Assembly: GCA_963678445.1 (NCBI GenBank)
Contig: OY782877.1
Location: 4,588,001 to 4,652,000, forward strand
Length of the DNA stretch: 64,000 nt
Reading direction: 5' to 3'
DNA from: G963678445 sp963678445
Lineage (GTDB): Bacteria > Hydrogenedentota > Hydrogenedentia > Hydrogenedentales > G963678445
The notes below the pieces were generated by a model. The model did no database searches and was not told the DNA's origin. It worked only from the letters and a program-made list of their open reading frames with translations. Within the stretch, counting starts at the first letter, position 1; every line of letters begins with the position of its first letter. A program made the position numbers and the translations under genes. Below, piece after piece: positions 50,877 through 59,512 of the stretch.

Positions 50877-51179
50877 GTGCGACCATTATCACCCAAAGGA
50901 ATTATCTGGAAACGCCAGGGCGCGGCTGTTATCGGTGCAATAACGTATCAGGATGGCCGTTTCGGTAACGTGGTTCTGGTAGGGGGAGTTCGCAACTCTA
51001 AAGGGGCCGCCTTGGTATTGCCCGCCACTAATGATGACGGAAAACCACAAACCATGCTGTTGCAAGCGGGCTCGACGTTGTTGCACCCCATGCAACTGGT
51101 GGAAATCCTGTGCATGCAGGAACGTATCTTTGGCGACCGGGGGCTGGTCGCCCCTGAAGCCTTGAAACAGGCGGAATAA
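50877..51179 (+). CDS. Small hypothetical protein upstream of the HDOD gene
   Basis: 100 residues from a GTG start with only a weak upstream GGGAG. Beta-rich (GAAVIGAITYQDGRFGNVVLVGGVRN in parts, AALVLPATNDDGKPQTMLLQAG) with a helical end (LHPMQLVEILCMQERIF). No domain is recognised. It ends 63 bp before the HDOD gene and may share its transcript. Confidence 0.6.
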   Translation: MRPLSPKGIIWKRQGAAVIGAITYQDGRFGNVVLVGGVRNSKGAALVLPATNDDGKPQTMLLQAGSTLLHPMQLVEILCMQERIFGDRGLVAPEALKQAE

Positions 51180-51242
51180 CAGGCGCTATGATGGGAATAC
51201 AAAGTTTTACGAGAACGCAAACAATCAAGTGGTGTCCGAATT

Positions 51243-52103
51243 ATGTCAAGTGACAAAATCTATGACATAGATTCCCTTTTGGAAGATGTAGTCACCCTGC
51301 CAAGTATGCCGGTGGCGTTGGCGCGACTGAACCAACTGTTGGACGATCCTGAGTGTTCCCTGCGTGAAGTAGCGAAGGCCATTTCATCGGACCCTGCCAT
51401 TGCCCTGAAAACGTTACGCTTGGTGAATTCGGCCTATTATGGATTGGGACAGGAGGTCAGCACGGTAGAGCATGCCGTGGCCTTACTCGGTATCAAAGTT
51501 ATCAAGAACCTCACCTTAACCGCGACGGTCTTTGATTCGATGAAAAGTAGTGCTGAACTCTTCCTGTTACATTGTGTGGGGTGTGGCACGGTGATGAAGG
51601 TGATGGCGGAACATGGTTTCTTTGACACGATGGCGTTGGAAACCGATGAGGCTTTTGTATTCGGTCTGTTACACGATATTGGCAAGGTCATTTTGGAAGA
51701 ATACTTGCCAGAAGAGTGTGAAGAGGTGGTCGCCTTACAACAAACCGACGGCGTTCCCTGGTATCAGGCAGAACGGGAAATTATCGGGGTCGACCATGCC
51801 GAACTGGGAGCACGTCTGGCGGAACAATGGAAACTCCCCCCTGCTGTCGTGCATGCTATCGGGGCACATCATGATATCGAAACCTGCACGCAACCGGAAT
51901 ATAGCGCATTGGCTTCTGCATTGGGTATCGCGGACTATATTTGCAGCGCAGGCGGTTTACCTTCTCATCATCAGCCTGTCTTTGATTTGCAGGATGAGGT
52001 ATGGCGTCTGGCTGAAGTCGACAATGCGTGCATTCCAAAGTTATTAAATGACTTTTTTGATGCATATGCATCTGTACATGAATTGCTAAAAATCGCCGTG
52101 TGA
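51243..52103 (+). CDS. HDOD domain signalling protein
   Basis: 286 residues. HDOD domain spans about 10-210: LPSMPVALARLNQLLDDPECSL, SDPAIALKTLRLVNSAYYGL, VEHAVALLGIKVIKNL, then a degenerate HD core GLLHDIGKVILEEYLPEE and GVDHAELGARLAEQW, HAIGAHHD. Full HD pairs are partly retained, so phosphohydrolase activity cannot be excluded, but HDOD proteins generally act in signalling (chemotaxis, c-di-GMP networks). It is followed by a strong bidirectional terminator. Confidence 0.92.
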   Translation: MSSDKIYDIDSLLEDVVTLPSMPVALARLNQLLDDPECSLREVAKAISSDPAIALKTLRLVNSAYYGLGQEVSTVEHAVALLGIKVIKNLTLTATVFDSMKSSAELFLLHCVGCGTVMKVMAEHGFFDTMALETDEAFVFGLLHDIGKVILEEYLPEECEEVVALQQTDGVPWYQAEREIIGVDHAELGARLAEQWKLPPAVVHAIGAHHDIETCTQPEYSALASALGIADYICSAGGLPSHHQPVFDLQDEVWRLAEVDNACIPKLLNDFFDAYASVHELLKIAV

Positions 52104-52128
52104 ATGTAAATAACCGAAAAACAAAATC

Positions 52129-52173
52129 AAAGAGCGAGAATCACTTCATTGCAGGATGATTCTCGCTCTTTTC
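52129..52173. terminator. Bidirectional terminator between convergent genes
   Basis: AAAGAGCGAGAATCA (52129-52143) pairs perfectly with its complement (52157-52171) around a 13-nt loop, with an A-rich tract left and TTTT right. It serves the HDOD gene and the convergent cytochrome gene. Confidence 0.9.
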
Positions 52174-52191
52174 TGCTATAAGATGCATTTC

Positions 52192-53070
52192 CTAGAGTAG
52201 AGAAGCGATGTCTGGGAGTAGTGCTTTTTCGTGCACATCATCCCTGGGCATCGTTGTGGGTGTTACATGGCAAACCTGACAGTCCATTTTGCCCCGTGTA
52301 TGAGAATGCTCGCTTTTCTGGTGGCAATCGCGGCAACTGGAAGAAGATGCGGGAAGCGCTTCAGCCGCTGCAAAGGTTCCTGCGGCATGCGCGTTTAGCA
52401 ACTCGACTGCCTTTGCCGCAACATCCCCGGTCAAGCGGGCACAACGTTCGGAACGCTCTTTAGAGCCACTTGCAAAATTAGAACCCTTGCACCAATTCGA
52501 CACGGACATGTGGCACAAATTACCTCCCGCCACACTCTTTTTAAGGGGGGTATCGATCGTGTAGTTATCCGCTTCCTCAAAAGCATGTTTTTCCGCATAG
52601 CCATTGCTCACGTCCGTGGGCAATGGCGTTGCCGCATACCAACTCAGCAACTCGGTCACCAGGGCCTTTGTATCCGATTCGTTGCAGACCAGACTGATCG
52701 CGGCAGAAGAACCATTTAAAGCGCCACAAAGCGTACCAAAACCCGCTACACCCGATCCGCCGTATTTCATCATGTCTACAGGAATCATATCGAACGGGGC
52801 ACCCACCTCTTCCGCCAGAGCTCCCACAATCGCCTCAAACGAACCCGCACAGCAGCTCTTTACATGGTGCAACCGATGCGCCCGTTTCCGCACCTTCTCC
52901 ATATCCAACGGCACATATTTATACGCGTTTCCTTCTGCTACTGCTTTTTTTGTTTCAACTTCTTTTGCATTGCCCAACGAGGCAGCCCCAACTACGCCTG
53001 CCAACGCCGCGCCCCCCAGCACCTTCCCGGACTGACGCAAAAATCCACGTCGATTCGATACACTACTCAT
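52192..53070 (-). CDS. Tat-exported split-Soret-like cytochrome (C_GCAxxG_C_C family)
   Basis: 292 residues. A twin-arginine signal (SNRRGFLRQSGKVLGG) is followed by an Ala-rich segment. HHVKSCCAGSFEAIVGALAEEVG and later C residues (LCGALNG, LVCNESD, LCHMSVSNWC) fit the split-Soret/C_GCAxxG_C_C fold. Two c-type haem motifs, CRDCH and CQVCH, lie near the C-terminus. It would carry haems in the periplasm in an anaerobic electron-transfer chain; Tat export suggests a cofactor folded before export, although c-haems are normally added outside. ATG 53070 follows AAAGG; the upstream codon is GTG. Confidence 0.82.
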   Translation of the reverse strand: MSSVSNRRGFLRQSGKVLGGAALAGVVGAASLGNAKEVETKKAVAEGNAYKYVPLDMEKVRKRAHRLHHVKSCCAGSFEAIVGALAEEVGAPFDMIPVDMMKYGGSGVAGFGTLCGALNGSSAAISLVCNESDTKALVTELLSWYAATPLPTDVSNGYAEKHAFEEADNYTIDTPLKKSVAGGNLCHMSVSNWCKGSNFASGSKERSERCARLTGDVAAKAVELLNAHAAGTFAAAEALPASSSSCRDCHQKSEHSHTRGKMDCQVCHVTPTTMPRDDVHEKALLPDIASLL

Positions 53071-53258
53071 CACTACGTAACCTTTCTTTTACTTCTGATA
53101 TAGACGCTACACCAGAGAATCGTAAAGCATAAAATCCATAGTATATCGTTTTTCTATAAAAATTTCACATTTTTCACCCACGCCAAACTACAATTCTTAC
53201 ACTCCTAGGTAAAAAAAGGCCACATAAGATTAAGTAGTGCCGGGCGTGCCAGGAAGAA

Positions 53259-56200
53259 TCAACCAGCACAAGGGGCAAAACCATCTTCCGTATCCGTCTG
53301 TTTGTGATAGGCGGATTGGGGAGAATTGAAGAACTGAATCAACCGTAGCAACTCACTCAGATCGATTTTCCAATCCTGATCTGCATAGTCGCTATCGTGT
53401 GGCTTACAGGAACGGGCACCGTTTCCCAATGCATAGCCATCTTCCCCGTTGGCGTCACAATGGAATTCGACTGTATTGTACAGCTGAATACCTCGTAGTA
53501 ATTCCCCTACGGAAAGTCTCCAGTCACACGAAATGTCCGCAGCGTGATGCCCCGTATCCGCCTTTGAAAAGACGTTCACTGTGACGGTCTTTGTCGCAAG
53601 TGAGGTAAGATCATCACGAATCACACAGTGATATTCGCCCGTATCCGAGATAGTCAGCGAAGCCAATGTCAGGAGTGGTGTATTAGAATTTGGTATCCCA
53701 ACCCCATCTTTTTCCCATGTATAGCGAAGCGTCCCCGTTCCCCCTTGCGCCCGCACCTCCAAGGTATAGGAAGTATTTTCGTATAGACGTACACTTCGCG
53801 GTTGCTGCTCAATGACGAGCGGGCAATTGTCTCGCACCAGCACGGTACGCGTTACCTTTGAACCTAGTCCGGCAGCATCCTGCACCGTATAGACGCGTTC
53901 GTAGCTTCCTGGCGTTTCACAATCCACCGCGCCTTCCATAACGATCTGCGCGCTAAGATCACCACTACAACTATCCTGCGCTGTCGCCCCTGGTTCAACG
54001 AATTCTTCCCCGCAATCCAGTTGCAATTCTGTTGCGCCTAACAAGAGCAGTTGCGGCGGTGTCGTATCCTGTACGGTAACGCTGCGCTGTTGTGTTGCCA
54101 GCTTCCCGCCACTGTCCTGCACCCGATAGCCCAGCATATAGACGCCGGGGAGTGTCGTATTCACTGTTCCCACTACCTGAATGTCTGCAGTCAGGTCGCC
54201 CTCACAGGCATCTATCGCCGTCGCGCCTGCATCCGTATAGGTATCACCGCATTCCACCGTCGTTTGGGCCTCTCCCAGCATGCTCAACGTCGGTGCCTGT
54301 GTGTCCGACACGATCACCTGACGGGTTAATGTTGCTTTGTTACCGGTGGGATCGGCAACGGTATACGTGCGAACAAATACGCCTGCCTCTTTTGTTAAAA
54401 CATCGCCCTTGACCGCCACTTGCGCACTTAAATCGCCAGCACAAAGATCGCTCGCCGTCGCGCCCGGTTCAACATAGCTCTCTCCACATTCAAGAGAAAT
54501 TGGGTTATCGCCCAACAACGTCAACGTCGGCGCTTGTTCGTCCGTCACCTCCACCCGTCTCTGCTGTTCACTGCAATTTCCTTTTCCATCACAGGCCGCG
54601 TAGCGTATGGTATAGATACCGGGTTGCGAGGTATCTACCGTCCCTGATATCTGCAATGCACTGCTTAGATCGCCCTCGCACATATCCACCGCTACCGCCC
54701 CTGGCTCGACATAGACGCCTTGACAGGCAATCTGCATCGACGACGCCCCTTGCAAAGTAATCACCGGGCCGTCCGTATCCGACACGATCACATTCCGTGA
54801 AGCTAGTGCACGCTTGCCGCTGGCATCCAGGACGGAATAGCGTACCGTGTACTCACCCAGCAGGCTTGTATCCACCGTCCCCATGTGCACAACCTTATCT
54901 GTGATATCGCCATCACATTGATCCGTCGCCGTCACGCCGGGGTCGACAAAGGTCTGCCCACAGGGAATAAGCAATGGATCGTCGCCTAACAGCGTCAAAA
55001 CCGGATTATCTACATCCAGCACGGTCACCGTGCGTTCAACAGAACCCATATTTCCCGCTTCATCGGATACCGAATATCGAATCTTCGTTTCCCCCGCCGT
55101 CCCTAAATCACCTAGCACGGTTGTTGTAATCGCAGCACTCAAATCCCCATCACAAACATCCAATGCCGTTGCCCCCGGATCGACGAAATCATTCCCACAG
55201 ATCAGTTCCATTGCATTCGCACCCAACAACTGCACTGCCGGCGCAACTGTGTCCACCACCTCCACCCTACGTTGCATTACCCGCTCATTCCCAGCAGAAT
55301 CCGATACACGATAGGTCCGCAAAAAACCTTCAACCCCTCCAGAAAGCGGTGTGTCGCTTACTGCCACCTGTGTGGTCAGATCACCTGTACACGCATCGGC
55401 CGCTACTACACCGGGGTCCGTAAAGGTCGAAGCACATTCCAACGCATAGGGCGTACTCCCTAACAACGTTATTTGCGGCGGTGTTGTATCCACTACCTGG
55501 ACTGTCCGGGTCAACTGCGCCTGATTACCCGCGGTATCCGATACACGATACACGCAGTCATACCATCCCGGCGTTGTTGTTTCCACCGTTGTCGTAGCCA
55601 TCACGGACGCTGATAAATCGCCCGCACATTCATCGAAGGCTGTCGCCCCCGGATCTACAAAAACCGCCGCGCACTCATGCAATAAGGGCACATCGCCCAG
55701 CAAGGTCAAAACCGGCGCGGTATGGTCCACCACCTGCACCTCACGCTTCACCTCACGCACGTTCCCCACACTGTCCTCTACTCTATAGAGCCGATAATAC
55801 GTGCCCATAGTGCCACAATCCACCTCTCCCGTCACCGTTACCGCCTCCGTCAAATCCCCATCTACCTCGTCATACGCCGTCGCACCGGATTCCACATACG
55901 AATCCCCACAGGCCACCGTCATCGGGTTATCGCCTTTCAAGGTAATCGACGGTACTCCATCCAGTACGGTCAAGGCTACCACATCGCTCTCTAAGACTAC
56001 TGGCGTACCCCCTTCCCCGGTCCCACTGACATGCACCTGATACCAACCCGTGTCCGACATCGCCAATGCATCAAACGTCAGTACCGCCTCCGTCGCACCG
56101 GCAATCGGTGAAAGTGTTTCTTCCGTTGCGCCGTAATACCATTGATACGTCGGCATGCTGCCTCCACCCGTCACCACCACTGAAAACGCATGCGCATCGC

Positions 56201-57317
56201 TCTGGGGCACCTCTGCCGCCTGTGGCTGTGTTGTAATCGAGAAAGTGCGTAGCGAAACCACCAATTCTACTGGCAATGAGGAACGCTGCCACGTATCGTC
56301 ACACACATAAACCACATAGTCCCCCGTATCCGACGGCAACGCATAGTCCCAAGAAAGCGTGGAGAATGCCCCCACATGTACACCGCTGTGACGCCAGTCA
56401 TAGCCCACAGTTGAACCATCTCCGCCCGTCACGGTTACCGAAAAAGTGGCTTCATCGCCACTTTGCACGGAAAGCGCTTCTGGGAACGAAATAATCTGCA
56501 ATGGTGGATGCGAAACGCCCCGGGAAATTAACCAAGCCTGCCGTGACTGTGCTGTTGTAAAAGCATCCACATTGGAAGTTCCTGTACCCGGCAAGTCCCC
56601 TGTATCCCCCAACAGATTCGGTTCGCTTGCCCCCGACGCATCTCCAAAACAATCGTAATGCGGGGCCTGGAAATTCTCATTCACCGCGTCGCGCAACGCT
56701 TCCTTCACCTTGTTTCCCAGATACCCCGGCACAGAACCTGACGAAACCCCCTCTTCAATCGCCAGTTCTCCCAGCGTAATCACGACCCCACGAATAAACG
56801 CGACAGACTCCGCATCCCCCAGTGTCATATATGCCGCCACCAGATTCTTTAGATCTGCAGCAAAACCAGGATTACTATCTTCAATAGCATCCATCACATT
56901 TAAGGTTACAATACTCACACGTAGCGTCAAATCATCCCGAATTTTCGCAAAATTTGAGGCGAAAGCGCTGCGTATGCTCGACACCTGTGCGGCATTCACA
57001 CCCGCCAACACCTCGCTTACCGGTTCCCCGGTCAATAGTGCGGCCAATAAGTCCAGATGGTCATCATCATGAATTCCATTGCCGCAATTATCCTCTCCCC
57101 GAAACTGTGGCGTCGGATCTGCCGTATTGATCTGATTGAAACGTTGCGCCCACTGCGGAAAATCTTCCTGAAGACTACGATCAAACGTCCCCAGCAAAGC
57201 GTCAAAATCCAGCGGCAGATCAACAGGAACTGTGCTTTCTTCAAAACACTGCGCCCATCCACCACACAAGCAGCATAAAAACGCCATACTGGCTATTATT
57301 CCTAAACGAAAACTCAT
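53259..57317 (-). CDS. Giant secreted Ig-repeat protein with C-terminal dockerin-like units
   Basis: 1352 residues. Signal peptide 1-25. An N-terminal helical/Asp-rich domain to about 260 is followed by two Ig-like domains. Then nine tandem repeats of about 79 residues (about 455-1163) each read PxLTLLG...CG..F.DPGATA.D.C.GDLS...V.YRVxDxxGN...RxVxVxD, the DUF5011/Ig-like pattern with two conserved Cys. A further Ig domain (about 1166-1250) leads to two dockerin-like units (DISCDWRLSVGELLRGIQLYN and DQDWKIDLSELLRLIQFFN, then TEDGFAPC). Probably a surface adhesin or stalk displayed through the same tag as the protein at 45 kb. Alone in its operon. Confidence 0.88.
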   Translation of the reverse strand: MSFRLGIIASMAFLCCLCGGWAQCFEESTVPVDLPLDFDALLGTFDRSLQEDFPQWAQRFNQINTADPTPQFRGEDNCGNGIHDDDHLDLLAALLTGEPVSEVLAGVNAAQVSSIRSAFASNFAKIRDDLTLRVSIVTLNVMDAIEDSNPGFAADLKNLVAAYMTLGDAESVAFIRGVVITLGELAIEEGVSSGSVPGYLGNKVKEALRDAVNENFQAPHYDCFGDASGASEPNLLGDTGDLPGTGTSNVDAFTTAQSRQAWLISRGVSHPPLQIISFPEALSVQSGDEATFSVTVTGGDGSTVGYDWRHSGVHVGAFSTLSWDYALPSDTGDYVVYVCDDTWQRSSLPVELVVSLRTFSITTQPQAAEVPQSDAHAFSVVVTGGGSMPTYQWYYGATEETLSPIAGATEAVLTFDALAMSDTGWYQVHVSGTGEGGTPVVLESDVVALTVLDGVPSITLKGDNPMTVACGDSYVESGATAYDEVDGDLTEAVTVTGEVDCGTMGTYYRLYRVEDSVGNVREVKREVQVVDHTAPVLTLLGDVPLLHECAAVFVDPGATAFDECAGDLSASVMATTTVETTTPGWYDCVYRVSDTAGNQAQLTRTVQVVDTTPPQITLLGSTPYALECASTFTDPGVVAADACTGDLTTQVAVSDTPLSGGVEGFLRTYRVSDSAGNERVMQRRVEVVDTVAPAVQLLGANAMELICGNDFVDPGATALDVCDGDLSAAITTTVLGDLGTAGETKIRYSVSDEAGNMGSVERTVTVLDVDNPVLTLLGDDPLLIPCGQTFVDPGVTATDQCDGDITDKVVHMGTVDTSLLGEYTVRYSVLDASGKRALASRNVIVSDTDGPVITLQGASSMQIACQGVYVEPGAVAVDMCEGDLSSALQISGTVDTSQPGIYTIRYAACDGKGNCSEQQRRVEVTDEQAPTLTLLGDNPISLECGESYVEPGATASDLCAGDLSAQVAVKGDVLTKEAGVFVRTYTVADPTGNKATLTRQVIVSDTQAPTLSMLGEAQTTVECGDTYTDAGATAIDACEGDLTADIQVVGTVNTTLPGVYMLGYRVQDSGGKLATQQRSVTVQDTTPPQLLLLGATELQLDCGEEFVEPGATAQDSCSGDLSAQIVMEGAVDCETPGSYERVYTVQDAAGLGSKVTRTVLVRDNCPLVIEQQPRSVRLYENTSYTLEVRAQGGTGTLRYTWEKDGVGIPNSNTPLLTLASLTISDTGEYHCVIRDDLTSLATKTVTVNVFSKADTGHHAADISCDWRLSVGELLRGIQLYNTVEFHCDANGEDGYALGNGARSCKPHDSDYADQDWKIDLSELLRLIQFFNSPQSAYHKQTDTEDGFAPCAG

Positions 57318-57802
57318 CGAAATTCACCATCTATTGAAAACAGTCCCAAAATAAACATTTATCGTTATAAACGTTGAAAAATCAAATTTTGGGGACAAAT
57401 TTTAGAAATTAAATGCCGCCCAGGGATTACTCCATCACCGACCACAACAATTCAGGTACTAAGGTGGTCCCAAAGGTCCAGGAAGCACTGCCAAAAGGTG
57501 GGATCCACCCGTTGCTGACGCCCCCTTTTTTTTAATGCATTAATTTTCCGGATGAATCGTGTCATGAATCATAATTATCCAAAAAAACACAGTATCTATA
57601 CCACAAAGGCGCTATTTCGTTACAGATTTTGTAACTGTTAAGTTGATGACAACCGTTGCATGAGAGGAAACTCCGATTGGAGCATCATGGGGAAAAGCTG
57701 TAAGGAAGGGCTACACATTGTTTAGCTGGTTGGTTCGGGGGGGGGGGGATATACCTGATAATCATGTTTACTGTGCCTCGATCAGCTACTCAGGCCACCG
57801 CT
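57318..57802. other. Intergenic region with a 12-G homopolymer
   Basis: About 485 bp between two minus-strand genes, no gene seen. An uninterrupted run of 12 G lies at 57737-57748. AT-rich stretches surround 57340-57420 and 57530-57650. No element copy is clear. The G-run could slip and is also a spot where read errors are likely. Confidence 0.5.
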
Positions 57803-58168
57803 TTATTTTTTGCTGAGGCTACCGTGAGGTGCACCTGATAGTGTGGCGTTGGAAGGAGAATGTGCAATACTTGAATGTATTTGCTGGTATTTTTGCATCT
57901 CTTTTGTGAGATGATAAATGTTTTCCAGAGAAGAGGCTGAAAGCGTTACCTGCCAACCTTCCGCGTCGAACTCGTCTTTGTAGATCAATCGCCCTAGCTC
58001 AATAAAGCGTCCTATCGCCTCATCACGCGCGATACGCATGTCATGCAAAATATCATTCAAGGCCCCTCTGTAAAGTTCGTCTAAGGTTCCATATGGGTCG
58101 TTTTTTTTGGGGCACTCATCTTTCAGAAGCTGCTTCAGTAGCATATGTATCCGCAAGGAATAATCCAT
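57803..58168 (-). CDS. Small hypothetical protein of an accessory islet
   Basis: 121 residues, helical, charged, cytosolic (YSLRIHMLLKQLLKDECPKKN, GALNDILHDMRIARDEAIGRFIELG). GGAGGGAG lies before the ATG. Not recognised. It is one of two minus-strand small genes divergent from a putative DNA-binding protein, an arrangement common in phage-derived or plasmid-like control modules. Confidence 0.62.
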   Translation of the reverse strand: MDYSLRIHMLLKQLLKDECPKKNDPYGTLDELYRGALNDILHDMRIARDEAIGRFIELGRLIYKDEFDAEGWQVTLSASSLENIYHLTKEMQKYQQIHSSIAHSPSNATLSGAPHGSLSKK

Positions 58169-58278
58169 TTCTCTCCCTCCTCAAAGCCTAAGCCACAGAG
58201 CACCATTTTAAATGGTGCTCTGTCAAGACTGACGACTTCAGAAGCAGACCGTCCCATTGCTACACTCTGACGGCAGGC

Positions 58279-58506
58279 TTAGCCTCCTTTATACTCCTCG
58301 AAACGTTTAAGCCAATGCTCCGCCCAGGAGCCGAGCTTTACGAACTCCTCCATCGCCACCAGTAGCGCCTTATCAAACGTGCTATCTCCCCCCTCTCTTA
58401 CAACTCCTCGACGCTCCAGGGATACTACGACCCAGTTGTAAGAATTTCGAAGCACTGTTATTTTTGTATCGGTGTTTTCTTTTAAAAATTCCTGAAGCAA
58501 ATCCAT
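58279..58506 (-). CDS. Small hypothetical protein of an accessory islet
   Basis: 75 residues (TKITVLRNSYNWVVVSLERRG, ALLVAMEEFVKLGSWAEHWLKRFEEY). GAGGAG upstream of the ATG supports translation. Not recognised. It is 110 bp from the 121-residue gene and in the same orientation; a TATAAT-like box on the minus strand at 58629-58634 may serve both. Confidence 0.58.
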   Translation of the reverse strand: MDLLQEFLKENTDTKITVLRNSYNWVVVSLERRGVVREGGDSTFDKALLVAMEEFVKLGSWAEHWLKRFEEYKGG

Positions 58507-58704
58507 TACCCACTCCTCTACTTCTCAGGCCACGCTCCTCTCTCGGTTTCGGGGAGTAAACGAACTGTTTCGAATTTTGATGTTTGTATTTTCTTTTGTC
58601 GTGCACTTCATTTTACATGCGAAACGTCATTATATCAAGCACTTTCTAAATAATATCTGCGAAATACATACGAAAGGACAAACAACCTTGTCAGAGCAGA
58701 TAAG

Positions 58705-59277
58705 ATGTGCAAAAATCCGATAATGAGTACTTGGAAAGAAAACATACGAGAAACAACATCACGCGCCACGTCACAACGACAAGCGCGAAGAATTGCAGAA
58801 GACACTGGAATTTCCGCAAACAGAATACATACATTTGTAAGCAGAGGTTATCTAAAAACCGATGATGTAAAAAAACTTGAAGAATGGCTAAAGAATAATG
58901 GCTACCTTGAAGATGACGAGGGAGCCATTGCCTCTTCAAAGGATAATCCGGGGGACTGGGCTTTTGTCATCGCAGCTCAGCTCAGAGCAACCGCCGATAT
59001 TATGGTCAGTGATGTTTCGAGAGAGTTCAAGGCGCGCGAATTCGCTAGCCGGGTCCGTGATTGGAATGCGGGCCTCAACGAAACTATCCGGTTGTTCAAA
59101 AGAGGAGACGTCCCCCTTGCCGCCGAAGAACCCGCCATATACGGGGAAAAGCACACAGCTCGACAAGAGTTACACGAGTGCATCCAAGAATTGGATACCT
59201 TGCCGCCTCGTCAGCGAAAAAAGGAATTGTTACAAGTTATGCGAATGGTTCAAGAAGAGCTCTTTAAAGACGAGTAG
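58705..59277 (+). CDS. Putative helix-turn-helix protein of an accessory islet
   Basis: 190 residues. Residues about 25-60 (ARRIAEDTGISANRIHTFVSRGYLKTDDVKKLEEWLK in parts) have the shape of a small HTH domain of phage repressor type. The rest is helical and polar (VIAAQLRATADIMVSDVSREFKAREF, LPPRQRKKELLQVMRMVQEELF). Divergent from the two small genes, as a repressor gene would be. Neither ATG 58705 nor ATG 58723 has a clear RBS. Could also be a plasmid or integrative-element copy-control protein. Confidence 0.6.
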   Translation: MCKNPIMSTWKENIRETTSRATSQRQARRIAEDTGISANRIHTFVSRGYLKTDDVKKLEEWLKNNGYLEDDEGAIASSKDNPGDWAFVIAAQLRATADIMVSDVSREFKAREFASRVRDWNAGLNETIRLFKRGDVPLAAEEPAIYGEKHTARQELHECIQELDTLPPRQRKKELLQVMRMVQEELFKDE

Positions 59278-59512
59278 TCTTTAAAAACCTTTTTGGCAAG
59301 TATCTCCCGCACAGCTCCAAGGGATATTTGCTGAGGTGAAGCCCAACAGGTCGGTCCGCAAAACGGAGAGCTTAGCGCACCTGCAATCGACATTGAAAAG
59401 GCGCTTCCTTGCTGGCGACCATACTGGTTTACCGTCTTGCGTTTTGGTTCAATATCTTGGGACACCACCATCTAGCCAATGCAACGATAAAGCGTAGCAA
59501 TGGGTTTGGGAG

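Noticed and set aside
53829..55956. Regular repeats that could suggest a CRISPR array
   Set aside because: The period is about 237 bp and lies in one continuous reading frame of tandem Ig-like domains; there are no short identical repeats with spacers.
59250..59471. Minus-strand frame with QYGRQQGSAFSMSIAG
   Set aside because: It overlaps the 3' end of the HTH-like gene, has no RBS and looks like low-complexity translation.
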